From Bacteroidales bacterium (lineage in GTDB: Bacteria > Bacteroidota > Bacteroidia > Bacteroidales > F082), in the NCBI GenBank assembly GCA_017428285.1, contig JAFRRE010000033.1, positions 1-28,297 of the forward strand: a DNA stretch of 28,297 nucleotides, in the 5' to 3' direction. A model generated the notes under the pieces. The model ran no database searches. It saw only the letters and a program-made list of their open reading frames with translations, and had not been told where the DNA came from. Of the stretch, positions 13,943-20,447 are shown in pieces (the first letter of the stretch is position 1; each line of letters begins with the position of its first letter). Position numbers and translations under genes: made by a program.

Positions 13943-14016
13943 TCGGCGTTTCGACAGGCTCAACGACCTTAGTTTATTTTACCCAGCAATGGTCCCTGAG
14001 CTTGTCGAAGGGCCGA
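13943..14016. repeat. Pair of divergent REP-like hairpins (units 1 and 2)
   Basis: Two related 26-base units lie head to head, 13943-13968 (minus orientation) and 13991-14016 (plus orientation), with 22 bases between. Each unit begins GGTC and folds as GG-(T bulge)-4 bp stem, an 11-base loop GAGC..GTCGA, then the stem complement and CC. Unit 1 has stem CGTT/AACG and unit 2 has CCCT/AGGG, so the stem differs by compensating changes while the loop is nearly unchanged. Unit 2 touches the stop codon of the polyferredoxin gene. A related, inverted pair is at 15529-15583. Confidence 0.8.
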
Positions 14017-15480
14017 TTAACTTAGTTGGTGCATAGTGTTTCCTTCCACATAAATTGCGCTGAACGGTCGGGCAGGGCAGAGGTGTTCGCATGCACCGCA
14101 GCCGATGCATTTGTTTTCATCCACAGCTGGCACTTGTACCTTGCCGTTCGGGCCTTCGTAGTCTACCATCTGAATGGCACCAGTGGGGCAATGACGTGCG
14201 CAGTTGCCGCAGCTGACACCGTCGGTCAATACGATGCAATTATCTTTAATCCAAACGGCATGACCCACATGGATACCAGTTTTTTCCTCACGGGAAATGG
14301 GCTTGATGGCACCAGCGGGGCAGACCTCGCTGCAGCGGGTGCATTCGGGACGGCAGTAGCCGCGCTCAAATGACATCGTGGGTTGCATGAAGTGCATCAG
14401 GTCAGTAGAAGGGCGCAACACATTGTTCGGGCAGCTCGAAACGCAGAGCTGGCAGGCCGTGCAATGGCGTTGCATGTGTTTTGCCGAAATGGAGCCAGGA
14501 GGCGTGAGAGGTGTCTCGCGTTTTTGGGCCACCTTGTCCTCGATGACGGCCAGACCTCCGTCCACTTTCATCTGGGTTTGGGCTAATGCGGCGGAAGTCC
14601 CAGCCACGGCTGCACCGACTAAGAAGGCACGACGCTCCGTGTCGACGGGCTTGGGTGTGGCAACGGGTTTCTTTGCAGTGTAGTGCAAAGCATCGAACTT
14701 GCACTTGTCCAAACAGTCGCCACAGACCACGCAGCGCGAATAGTCGACCGTACCATTCTTGAAATCAATGGCTTGGGCCTTGCAGTTCTTCTCGCACATA
14801 CCGCAGTTCTTGCATTTTTCCTTGTCGAAACGGACACGAACCAGTGAGTTTCGAGAGCATAGGCTGAGGGTGGTACCCACGGGGCAAATCGAGTTGCAGT
14901 AAAGGCGGCCTTTGCGCCATGCTATGACCGCCAATAATAATAAGGTGAGGAGGGCCACCACAAAGGTCGTCACACTGCGGGTCCAGATTTGCACCTCGGT
15001 AAAGTTGTAGCGGTCGTTGGCGGCATCCATTCCAGCCAGCCAGTTGTTGAGCAGGTCATACAGCGGCTTGAACAGGCTGTTGACGATGCGCCCGTATGCA
15101 CTATAAGGCTCAAACAAGGTGGTGAGAGGCGCAAAGCCGATAATCAGAGCAAGGATGAACACGCCAAGGAAGCCGTAGCGCAACCATACTTTTTCCTTGG
15201 CATAGCTGAAACGGTTTTTCTTCGCCTTGCCGCCAAGCCACGAGAAGAAGTCTTGCATGATGCCTAAGGGACAAATCACGCTGCAATAGATCCTTCCGAA
15301 GATTTGTGTCAGCAAAAGCGGGATGAACACAAGGCCAGTAACGGCTAATAGGGCAGGAAGTAACTGGATCTTGGCCACCCATCCTGCCCAGAGATGCACT
15401 CGGAAACCGATGCCGAGCAGCAGTAGGGTCACTAAGGTCATCATGACCACTTGTAGACAGATTCTGATTTTTCGTAACAT
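14017..15480 (-). CDS. NapH/NapG-like fused membrane polyferredoxin with an internal twin-arginine motif
   Basis: This 487-residue protein resembles a NapH-like membrane ferredoxin joined to a NapG-like one. Residues 1-190 hold four predicted membrane helices (about 8-28, 39-60, 100-120, 170-187) and two CxxxCP motifs (CSVICP at 66-71, CNSICP at 195-200). Two 4Fe-4S motifs follow (C223-C233, C250-C260), expected in the cytoplasm. A twin-arginine sequence, ERRAFLVGAAVAG with RR at 283-284, precedes a hydrophobic stretch to about 300. Then come four more 4Fe-4S motifs (C340-350, C376-387, C415-431, C458-468). By analogy with NapG, the last part should be periplasmic. It likely moves electrons across the inner membrane; the donor and acceptor are inferred, not seen. 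REP-like hairpins flank it on both sides. Confidence 0.88.
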   Translation of the reverse strand: MLRKIRICLQVVMMTLVTLLLLGIGFRVHLWAGWVAKIQLLPALLAVTGLVFIPLLLTQIFGRIYCSVICPLGIMQDFFSWLGGKAKKNRFSYAKEKVWLRYGFLGVFILALIIGFAPLTTLFEPYSAYGRIVNSLFKPLYDLLNNWLAGMDAANDRYNFTEVQIWTRSVTTFVVALLTLLLLAVIAWRKGRLYCNSICPVGTTLSLCSRNSLVRVRFDKEKCKNCGMCEKNCKAQAIDFKNGTVDYSRCVVCGDCLDKCKFDALHYTAKKPVATPKPVDTERRAFLVGAAVAGTSAALAQTQMKVDGGLAVIEDKVAQKRETPLTPPGSISAKHMQRHCTACQLCVSSCPNNVLRPSTDLMHFMQPTMSFERGYCRPECTRCSEVCPAGAIKPISREEKTGIHVGHAVWIKDNCIVLTDGVSCGNCARHCPTGAIQMVDYEGPNGKVQVPAVDENKCIGCGACEHLCPARPFSAIYVEGNTMHQLS

Positions 15481-15528
15481 ATTGTTTAGAGTTGATTATT
15501 GATTATTATTGATTCTTTTATGGTTTGG

Positions 15529-15583
15529 TCGGCCCTTCGACGGGCTCAGGGACCTTAGGTCGTTGAGCTTGTCGAAACGCCGG
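15529..15583. repeat. Pair of divergent REP-like hairpins (units 3 and 4), overlapping the end of tatC
   Basis: Unit 3 (15529-15554, minus) and unit 4 (15558-15583, plus) are separated only by TTA. Unit 3 has the CCCT/AGGG stem like unit 2, and unit 4 has CGTT/AACG like unit 1. Each matches its counterpart in the first pair at 24 of 26 positions. Relative to the first pair, the whole arrangement is inverted. Unit 4 and the TTA spacer are read as the last codons and stop of tatC. Confidence 0.8.
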
Positions 15584-16373
15584 CTTGTCGCTTTGAGGTT
15601 CTACTGACGATGTGAATACTTGCTTCATATAGCAGATAAATTGGCAATGTAACCAGCGTCAGCGTCACCGCATCACCAGTGGGCGTGATGACGGCCGCCA
15701 CGATGGCAATGGCCACGATGGCGTGCCGACGGTATTTCTTCAAGGTCGCTGCTTGGAGTAGCCCGGCCTTGGCCAAGAGGTAGTTGACAATGGGAATCTC
15801 GAACAGGACACCCATCAACAGGCTGAGCATGAGCAGGGTGGAGATGTAGGATGAAAGTGAGATTTGGTTTTTCACCTCTTCGTACACTTGGTAGTTGTCG
15901 AGGAAGCGGAAGGCGAAGGGGAAGATGATGAAGTAGTTCATCAGCACGCCGAGCAGGAAGAGCAGCGTGCCCCAAATGATGATGGGTGCAGCATGGCGTT
16001 TCTCCTTTTCATAAAGCGCAGGCGCGACAAAGCCATAGAGCTGCACGAGGAGATAAGGCGAAACCACCACGAGTCCCGCCCCGAGGGCCACCTTGATGTG
16101 CGTCATGAACTGCGCCGCCAACTCCGTGTTGATGAACGAAGCCTGAAAACTGCCCGGGCAGAGCGACTGCCAACCTGTGCGCTCACAAAGCCATGCCAAG
16201 CCTTGGTACGAGAGGAAGTCGTCGCGCGACGGGGCGAACAGCAGGCCAAACAGCAGGTTCTTGAAGCAGAACGCGGCCGTCGCCCCGACAAACCAGGCAA
16301 TCAGGCAGCGGAACAGCACTTTCCGAAGCACATCCAAGTGGTCCCAGAAACTGCTGACCTTTTGCTCGCTCAT
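15555..16373 (-). CDS. tatC: Twin-arginine translocase subunit TatC
   Basis: This 272-residue, six-helix inner-membrane protein is the Tat receptor that binds twin-arginine signal peptides. Recognised features are the N-terminal [14 protein letters not shown] (family HL-x-ELRKR motif), [12 protein letters not shown] with the conserved glutamate of the signal-binding site, LFEIP in the fourth helix region, and the late [10 protein letters not shown] segment. A loop insertion near residues 48-78 ([10 protein letters not shown] onward) is typical of Bacteroidota TatC. Its ATG overlaps the tatA stop by 4 bases (ATGA), so they are translationally coupled. The last 8 residues, GVSTSSTT, and the stop are encoded by a REP-like repeat, so the natural C-terminal tail may have been replaced. 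Confidence 0.95.
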   Translation of the reverse strand: MSEQKVSSFWDHLDVLRKVLFRCLIAWFVGATAAFCFKNLLFGLLFAPSRDDFLSYQGLAWLCERTGWQSLCPGSFQASFINTELAAQFMTHIKVALGAGLVVVSPYLLVQLYGFVAPALYEKEKRHAAPIIIWGTLLFLLGVLMNYFIIFPFAFRFLDNYQVYEEVKNQISLSSYISTLLMLSLLMGVLFEIPIVNYLLAKAGLLQAATLKKYRRHAIVAIAIVAAVITPTGDAVTLTLVTLPIYLLYEASIHIVSRTSKRQAGVSTSSTT

Positions 16374-16555
16374 TCCTTCTTTTCCTTGTCTTCCTTGATT
16401 TCAGGTTCTTCCACGCCGTTCATGCCGTCCTTGAAGCTCTTTGCTCCTTTGCCCAAACTCTTCATCAGTTCCGGGATCTTCTTTGCGCCGAAGAGCAACA
16501 GAACAATCAATGCGATGAGGAGAATCTCAGGCCATCCGATAGTAAGTAATTGCAT
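16370..16555 (-). CDS. tatA: Twin-arginine translocase subunit TatA
   Basis: This 61-residue protein has the TatA architecture: a short N-terminal membrane helix ([15 protein letters not shown]), the [16 protein letters not shown] hinge and amphipathic helix, and a charged tail ending KEDKEKKE. TatA oligomers form the passage for folded proteins. The open frame extends upstream to 16615, but the promoter -7 and -33 boxes lie at 16586-16616, so the start is the ATG at 16555. No tatB is present nearby; a TatA/TatC pair alone is sufficient in many bacteria. It is the first gene of the tat, polyferredoxin and aldo/keto reductase set. Confidence 0.93.
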   Translation of the reverse strand: MQLLTIGWPEILLIALIVLLLFGAKKIPELMKSLGKGAKSFKDGMNGVEEPEIKEDKEKKE

Positions 16556-16585
16556 ATATTCTAAACGTTTAGTTGATTGAAACTG

Positions 16586-16616
16586 CAAAATTAGAAAAAA
16601 GATGGTTTTTGACAAA
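16586..16616 (-). promoter_or_regulatory. Promoter of the tatA operon
   Basis: On the minus strand TTTG (16616-16613), exactly 19 bases, then TAATTTTG (16593-16586). This is a perfect match to the Bacteroidetes consensus, about 31 bases before the tatA ATG. Confidence 0.8.
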
Positions 16617-16663
16617 TGTTTCGTTGCAGTTTCGAAACTTTTGCTTTTTTCTGCACTTTTTTG

Positions 16664-16692
16664 TTGGGGAAAAAGAAAAAGTTGTATTTTTG
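16664..16692 (+). promoter_or_regulatory. Promoter of rpsU
   Basis: TTG (16664-16666), 18 bases, then TATTTTTG (16685-16692), divergent from the tatA promoter. It gives a leader of roughly 50 bases before the rpsU ATG. Confidence 0.65.
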
Positions 16693-16748
16693 CGGTCTCA
16701 AAATTAAACCATTAGTACTAACCATTTAAAAGAAGGAAGTGTTTTAAA

Positions 16749-16946
16749 ATGATTATTGTTCCTGTAAAAGAAGGCGAAAGCATCGACAGAGCTTTGAAGC
16801 GCTACAAGAGAAAGTATGAAAAGACCGGCGTCGTGAAAGAATTGCGCGCTCGCCAGCAGTTCACCAAGCCCTCAGTCATCAAGCGTGCACAGCTGATGAA
16901 GGCTATCTATGTGCAGAAACTCCGTGAGGCTGAACAGAATATGTAA
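16749..16946 (+). CDS. rpsU: 30S ribosomal protein S21
   Basis: This 65-residue basic protein matches ribosomal protein S21: MIIVPVKEGESIDRALKRYK, then RKYEKTGVVKELRARQQFTK and a basic C-terminal tail. S21 sits at the platform of the small subunit near the anti-Shine-Dalgarno end of 16S rRNA. The length and start are normal, and it has its own promoter and strong terminator. Its place just before a Xer recombinase, hpf and the tuf cluster is a conserved arrangement in Bacteroidales. Confidence 0.97.
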   Translation: MIIVPVKEGESIDRALKRYKRKYEKTGVVKELRARQQFTKPSVIKRAQLMKAIYVQKLREAEQNM

Positions 16947-16978
16947 TTCGCCCGCTTAGGAAAATAATTTTTTTAGGC

Positions 16979-17030
16979 AAACTTCGCTGTGAATTGGTAA
17001 TTTATTACTAATTTTACAGCGAAGTTTTTT
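16979..17030 (+). terminator. Strong intrinsic terminator after rpsU, touching the xer start
   Basis: AAACTTCGCTGT (16979-16990) pairs perfectly with ACAGCGAAGTTT (17016-17027). The intervening bases continue the hairpin with a mostly paired AATTGGTAA/TTACTAATT stem around TTTA. A run of six T (17025-17030) ends it, only 3 bases before the recombinase ATG. Confidence 0.85.
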
Positions 17031-17033
17031 GTT

Positions 17034-17909
17034 ATGCTCATCGACCAGTTCATAGGGTATATTCAGGCAGAGAAACGTTTCTCCAAACTGACGGTTGAGG
17101 CTTATCAGAGCGATATGGATCAATTTGCTCAGTATCTGAGAGATAAGTTTGAAATCGAAGACTTGACCCAAGTGAAGACCACGACGGTGAAGTCGTACAT
17201 CGTCCATTTGAAAGAGGAAGGACTGGTCAATCGGAGCATCAACCGCAAGACTTCTACACTTCGTACCTTTTATAAATATTGCCTGCGCGAGAACCTGATA
17301 GAGAAATCTCCCATGACAGGCATCAAGGCGTTGAAACAACCCAAGACCCTCGTCAAGTTCGTCACCGAGACAGATATTAATAAGGTGTCGTTTGGCGAGG
17401 AGGCCGATTTCTCTACCCAACGCGATCACCTGCTCTTCGAATTGCTGTATCAGACGGGCATGCGGCAGGCAGAGCTGCGCGGATTGGAGGACGGCGATGT
17501 CGATAAGATGGACATGCAGCTGAAAATACACGGCAAACGCAATAAAGACCGGCTGGTTCCGTTATCAAGGGAGATGATACAGTTGATAGTCCAATACCAA
17601 GCTTTGCGCGATGCTACTTTCACGACCAAGGCCGACCGGCTCCTTTTGAACGACAAAGGGGAGGAGATGTCGCCCTCGTATGTATATAATAAGGTGCATC
17701 ACATGCTTGAAGGGGTGACGACGCTGAAGCAAAAGAGCCCGCACGTGTTGCGCCACACCTTTGCCACCCACCTGTTGGACGAAGGCGCAAGCCTGGTAGC
17801 CATACAGAAACTTCTAGGGCATGAGAACCTGGCCACGACCCAGATTTATGCCCACAATACAATAGAACAACTCAAGAAAATTCATAAACAAGCCCATCCG
17901 AAAGGATGA
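17034..17909 (+). CDS. xerC: Site-specific tyrosine recombinase XerC/XerD
   Basis: This 291-residue protein is a Xer-type tyrosine recombinase, which resolves chromosome dimers at dif. The N-terminal SAM-like DNA-binding domain covers about residues 1-90 and the catalytic domain about 105-285. All active-site residues are visible: Arg144 (TGMRQAEL), Lys168 (HGKRNKDR), His237 and Arg240 (HVLRHTFATHLL), His263 (LLGHENLATTQ), Tyr272 (IYAH). Their spacing equals that of E. coli XerD, offset by 4 to 7 residues. Whether it is the XerC or XerD partner is not resolved. It begins 3 bases after the rpsU terminator and its stop overlaps an ATGA near hpf. Its chromosomal context, not a prophage, favours the housekeeping role. 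Confidence 0.92.
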   Translation: MLIDQFIGYIQAEKRFSKLTVEAYQSDMDQFAQYLRDKFEIEDLTQVKTTTVKSYIVHLKEEGLVNRSINRKTSTLRTFYKYCLRENLIEKSPMTGIKALKQPKTLVKFVTETDINKVSFGEEADFSTQRDHLLFELLYQTGMRQAELRGLEDGDVDKMDMQLKIHGKRNKDRLVPLSREMIQLIVQYQALRDATFTTKADRLLLNDKGEEMSPSYVYNKVHHMLEGVTTLKQKSPHVLRHTFATHLLDEGASLVAIQKLLGHENLATTQIYAHNTIEQLKKIHKQAHPKG

Positions 17910-17916
17910 TTAAAAG

Positions 17917-17923
17917 AAAGGAG
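17917..17923 (+). promoter_or_regulatory. Shine-Dalgarno sequence that fixes the hpf start
   Basis: AAAGGAG lies 6 bases before ATG 17930. An earlier in-frame ATG (17906) overlaps the recombinase stop but would place this site inside the gene and add 8 residues foreign to the family. Confidence 0.6.
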
Positions 17924-17929
17924 TTTATT

Positions 17930-18226
17930 ATGAAAGTTATGATCAATTCAGTTCACTTCAAGGCTGACCAAAAACTTGAAGACTTCATTACGCAGAAAGT
18001 GGAAAAGCTTTGCGCCAAGTACAGCGAGGTGATCAATGCCGAGGTTTCGCTGAAGCTCGACAACACTGACACTCCCGAAAACAAGATCGCTGATGTCCGA
18101 CTGGTATTGCGTGGCGATGACCTGTATGCCAGCAAGCAGAGCAAGACATTTGAGGAATCCATCGACACCTCCATCGACGCACTCAAGAAACAATTGGAGA
18201 AATACAAGGGTAAAACTGGCAAATAA
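17930..18226 (+). CDS. hpf: Ribosome hibernation-promoting factor (short HPF/RaiA family)
   Basis: This 98-residue protein begins MKVMINSVHFKADQKLEDFI, the beta1-alpha1 pattern of HPF/RaiA, and continues with EVSLKLDNTD, KIADVRLVLRGDDLYASKQS and a helix with alternating charges, FEESIDTSIDALKKQLEKYK. It lacks the extra C-terminal dimerisation domain, so it is the short form. Such factors bind the 30S decoding centre and silence ribosomes in stationary phase or starvation. It lies 20 bases after the recombinase stop, in the same direction, and is followed by a terminator. Confidence 0.92.
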   Translation: MKVMINSVHFKADQKLEDFITQKVEKLCAKYSEVINAEVSLKLDNTDTPENKIADVRLVLRGDDLYASKQSKTFEESIDTSIDALKKQLEKYKGKTGK

Positions 18227-18263
18227 TACCTGCCAAAAAATCCCAAAAACCAACATTTAGCAT

Positions 18264-18301
18264 AAGAAGCCGGCCCGGAAACCATGAGTCGGCTTCTTTT
18301 T
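18264..18301 (+). terminator. Intrinsic terminator after hpf
   Basis: AAGAAGCCG (18264-18272) pairs with CGGCTTCTT (18290-18298) around a 17-base loop, and TTTTT follows. It is 38 bases after the hpf stop and before the tRNA-tuf promoter. Confidence 0.75.
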
Positions 18302-18389
18302 GGCCTAAAAAGAGCAATATTTAATAAGTTGATTTTTAGTAAGATACAAAAAATAATCGATTTTTTTTCGAAAAAAAGCAGAAAACGCA

Positions 18390-18419
18390 TTGTCAATTCG
18401 GGAAAAAGCAGTATTTTTG
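18390..18419 (+). promoter_or_regulatory. Promoter of the tRNA-tuf operon
   Basis: TTG (18390-18392), exactly 19 bases, then TATTTTTG (18412-18419). It is a strong consensus match, 58 bases before the first tRNA. No further promoter was seen between the four tRNAs and tuf, so they are probably one transcript processed by RNases. Confidence 0.75.
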
Positions 18420-18477
18420 CACACCTTTTCAGAGGAGAAAAGGCGGCTAAAAGAAGCAAATCGTTCTTTCACATCAT

Positions 18478-18550
18478 GCCGGTATAACTCAGTTGGTAGA
18501 GTAGCTGATTTGTAATCAGCCTGTCGGCGGTTCGAGTCCGTCTACCGGCT
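18478..18550 (+). tRNA. tRNA-Thr (TGT)
   Basis: Acceptor GCCGGTA/TACCGGC, anticodon arm GCTGA-TTTGTAA-TCAGC (anticodon TGT, threonine) and T arm GGCGG/CCGTC around TTCGAGT form a complete cloverleaf with one wobble. CCA is not encoded. Confidence 0.96.
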
Positions 18551-18560
18551 CAGTTAAGAC

Positions 18561-18642
18561 GGGGGAGTCGCATAGTGGCAATTGCAACAGACTGTAAATC
18601 TGTCCGGGAATCCGTTCGGTGGTTCGAGTCCACCCTCCCCCA
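18561..18642 (+). tRNA. tRNA-Tyr (GTA)
   Basis: The anticodon loop CTGTAAA between ACAGA and TCTGT gives GTA (tyrosine). A long variable arm (about 18605-18618) marks it as a class II tRNA. The acceptor GGGGGAG/CTCCCCC is perfect. It lies 10 bases after tRNA-Thr. Confidence 0.96.
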
Positions 18643-18657
18643 CAGTCAAGCGGACAA

Positions 18658-18730
18658 GCGGAAGTAGCTCATTTGGCAGAGCGAAAGCCTTCCAAGCTTT
18701 AGGTGGCGGGTTCGAGCCCCGTCTTCCGCT
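18658..18730 (+). tRNA. tRNA-Gly (TCC)
   Basis: Acceptor GCGGAAG/CTTCCGC is perfect. The anticodon arm AAAGC-CTTCCAA-GCTTT gives TCC (glycine, GGA/GGG). The T arm is GCGGG/CCCGT around TTCGAGC. CCA is not encoded. Confidence 0.96.
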
Positions 18731-18745
18731 CAGATGAAACAACAA

Positions 18746-18817
18746 GCCGATGTAGCTCAGCGGTAGAGCACTTCCTTGGTAAGGAAGGGGTCGGGAGTTC
18801 AATTCTCCCCATCGGCT
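18746..18817 (+). tRNA. tRNA-Thr (GGT)
   Basis: Acceptor GCCGATG/CATCGGC is perfect. The anticodon arm CTTCC-TTGGTAA-GGAAG gives GGT (threonine, ACC/ACT). The T arm is GGGAG/CTCCC around TTCAATT. It is the last tRNA before tuf, 45 bases upstream of its start. Confidence 0.96.
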
Positions 18818-18862
18818 CGATTTTTTATGGAATAGAGTTCATAACCTTAAATAGAAAACAAA

Positions 18863-20053
18863 ATGGCAAAAGAAAAATTCGAAAGAACTAAACCGCACGT
18901 CAACATTGGTACGATTGGCCACGTTGACCACGGTAAGACCACTTTGACCGCTGCTATCACCCTTCACCTTGCTAAGAAGGGTCTGTCAGAGGTCAAGAGC
19001 TTCGACTCCATCGACTCCGCTCCGGAAGAGAAGGAGAGAGGTATCACCATCAATACCGCTCACGTCGAGTATCAGACTGAGAAGCGTCACTATGCACACG
19101 TCGACTGCCCTGGCCACGCTGACTATGTGAAGAACATGGTTACTGGTGCTGCTCAGATGGACGGTGCTATCATCGTTGTTGCCGCCACCGACGGTCCCAT
19201 GCCTCAAACCCGTGAGCACATCCTGCTCGCCCGTCAGGTAGGTGTGCCGCGCCTCGTGGTGTTCCTGAACAAGTGCGACCTTGTTGACGATGAAGAGTTG
19301 CTCGAATTGGTCGAGATGGAAATCCGCGACCTCCTTGGCAAGTACGAATTCGATGCCGACAATACGCCTATCATCCGTGGCTCTGCCCTGGGTGCCTTGA
19401 ACGACGACCCAAAGTGGACTCCCGCCATCGACGAACTGATGGACGCTTGCGACACTTGGATTCCTGAACCTCAGCGTGCCGTTGATAAACCGTTCCTGAT
19501 GCCTATCGAGGATGTGTTCTCCATCACTGGCCGTGGCACCGTTGCTACCGGTCGTATCGAGACTGGTGTCATCCATGTTGGCGATCCCGTCGAAATCCTC
19601 GGTATGGGTGCTGAAAAGCTGAAGTCAGTCGTCACGGGTGTGGAAATGTTCCGTAAGATTTTGGACGAAGGTGAAGCTGGCGATAACGCTGGTCTGTTGC
19701 TCCGTGGTATCGACAAGGATGAAATCCGCCGTGGTATGGTTATTGCCAAGCCCGGTTCGGTGAAGCCTTACCACCACTTCAAGGGTCAGGTCTACGTCCT
19801 GAGCAAGGAAGAAGGTGGCCGTCACACCCCGTTCCGTAACAAGTATCGTCCTCAGTTCTACTTCAGAACCACCGACGTTACCGGTGAAATCACCCTGCCC
19901 GAAGGTATGGAAATGGTCATGCCTGGCGACCACGTCACCATCGACGTTAAGTTGATTGCCGACATCGCTATGGACAAGGGTCTCCGCTTCGCTATCCGTG
20001 AAGGTGGCCGTACCGTTGGTTCCGGTCAGGTGATCGAGATCATCGACGATTAA
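18863..20053 (+). CDS. tuf: Elongation factor Tu
   Basis: This 396-residue GTPase brings aminoacyl-tRNA to the ribosome. The nucleotide-binding motifs are all present: GHVDHGKT (19-26), RGITIN in switch I near residue 60, DCPGHADY (DxxG), NKCDLVD (NKxD) and GSALGAL. Domains II and III follow in normal order, with [13 protein letters not shown] and the C-terminal [14 protein letters not shown]. The length is typical. It is encoded after four tRNAs and before tRNA-Trp and secE; this arrangement in Bacteroidales keeps tRNA and EF-Tu supply linked. Codons strongly favour C-ending synonyms, as expected of a highly expressed gene. Confidence 0.98.
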   Translation: MAKEKFERTKPHVNIGTIGHVDHGKTTLTAAITLHLAKKGLSEVKSFDSIDSAPEEKERGITINTAHVEYQTEKRHYAHVDCPGHADYVKNMVTGAAQMDGAIIVVAATDGPMPQTREHILLARQVGVPRLVVFLNKCDLVDDEELLELVEMEIRDLLGKYEFDADNTPIIRGSALGALNDDPKWTPAIDELMDACDTWIPEPQRAVDKPFLMPIEDVFSITGRGTVATGRIETGVIHVGDPVEILGMGAEKLKSVVTGVEMFRKILDEGEAGDNAGLLLRGIDKDEIRRGMVIAKPGSVKPYHHFKGQVYVLSKEEGGRHTPFRNKYRPQFYFRTTDVTGEITLPEGMEMVMPGDHVTIDVKLIADIAMDKGLRFAIREGGRTVGSGQVIEIIDD

Positions 20054-20071
20054 TACATAATCAACAAACGT

Positions 20072-20095
20072 AAGGGTGGGACAACACCCACCCTT
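20072..20095 (+). terminator. Hairpin between tuf and tRNA-Trp (weak terminator or processing site)
   Basis: AAGGGTGGG (20072-20080) pairs perfectly with CCCACCCTT (20087-20095). Only ATTCT follows, with no U-run, and tRNA-Trp begins 5 bases later, so it more likely marks RNA processing or partial termination than full termination. Confidence 0.5.
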
Positions 20096-20100
20096 ATTCT

Positions 20101-20173
20101 ACGGGTGTAGCTCAGTTGGTAGAGCATCGGTCTCCAAAACCGAGTGTCGAGAGTTCGAGCCTTTCCACCCGTG
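20101..20173 (+). tRNA. tRNA-Trp (CCA)
   Basis: Acceptor ACGGGTG/CACCCGT is perfect. The anticodon arm TCGGT-CTCCAAA-ACCGA gives CCA (tryptophan). The T arm GAGAG/CTTTC contains one G-T pair. The discriminator G is the usual tryptophan identity base. The 3' CCA is not encoded. Confidence 0.96.
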
Positions 20174-20197
20174 CTTTTTGTTAAGGTTCAATAGAAG

Positions 20198-20389
20198 ATG
20201 AAGAAAATAATAAACTACGTAAAGGAGTGCTACGCAGAGCTTACAGAGAAGGTCACCTGGCCGACTTGGCAAGAACTGAGAAGTAGCGTTTTGGTCGTGT
20301 CCATTGCTTCCCTGATAATCGCCTTGGTGGTTTTCCTGATGGACATTTCCTTCAAGAATCTGTTAGAAGCGTTTTACGGACTGTTCTGA
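20198..20389 (+). CDS. secE: Preprotein translocase subunit SecE
   Basis: This 63-residue protein is the short, single-helix form of SecE, which clamps SecY in the Sec translocon. The conserved amphipathic motif KVTWPTWQE (18-26) comes before one membrane helix (about 30-49, VLVVSIASLIIALVVFLMDI). It starts 24 bases after tRNA-Trp and is followed by nusG, the classic secE-nusG pair. Confidence 0.95.
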   Translation: MKKIINYVKECYAELTEKVTWPTWQELRSSVLVVSIASLIIALVVFLMDISFKNLLEAFYGLF

Positions 20390-20447
20390 TAGATGGATTG
20401 AATCTTGATGAGCATTTATCGGCAAACTTTTTAATTTTGATTGGAAG

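Noticed and set aside
13943..15583. CRISPR array made of the repeated 26-base units
   Set aside because: There are only four units in two inverted pairs, without regular spacers or cas genes; hairpin pairing fits REP-like elements better.
13943..15583. Terminal inverted repeats of a transposon carrying the polyferredoxin gene
   Set aside because: The two pairs are mutually inverted, but no transposase is present, the gene fits the tat operon, and the units behave as stand-alone hairpins. A composite mobile unit is possible but unsupported.
17034..17909. Integrase of a genomic island next to tRNA genes
   Set aside because: Size, active-site spacing and the rpsU-xer-hpf-tuf context fit housekeeping XerC/D; no att repeats or island genes follow.
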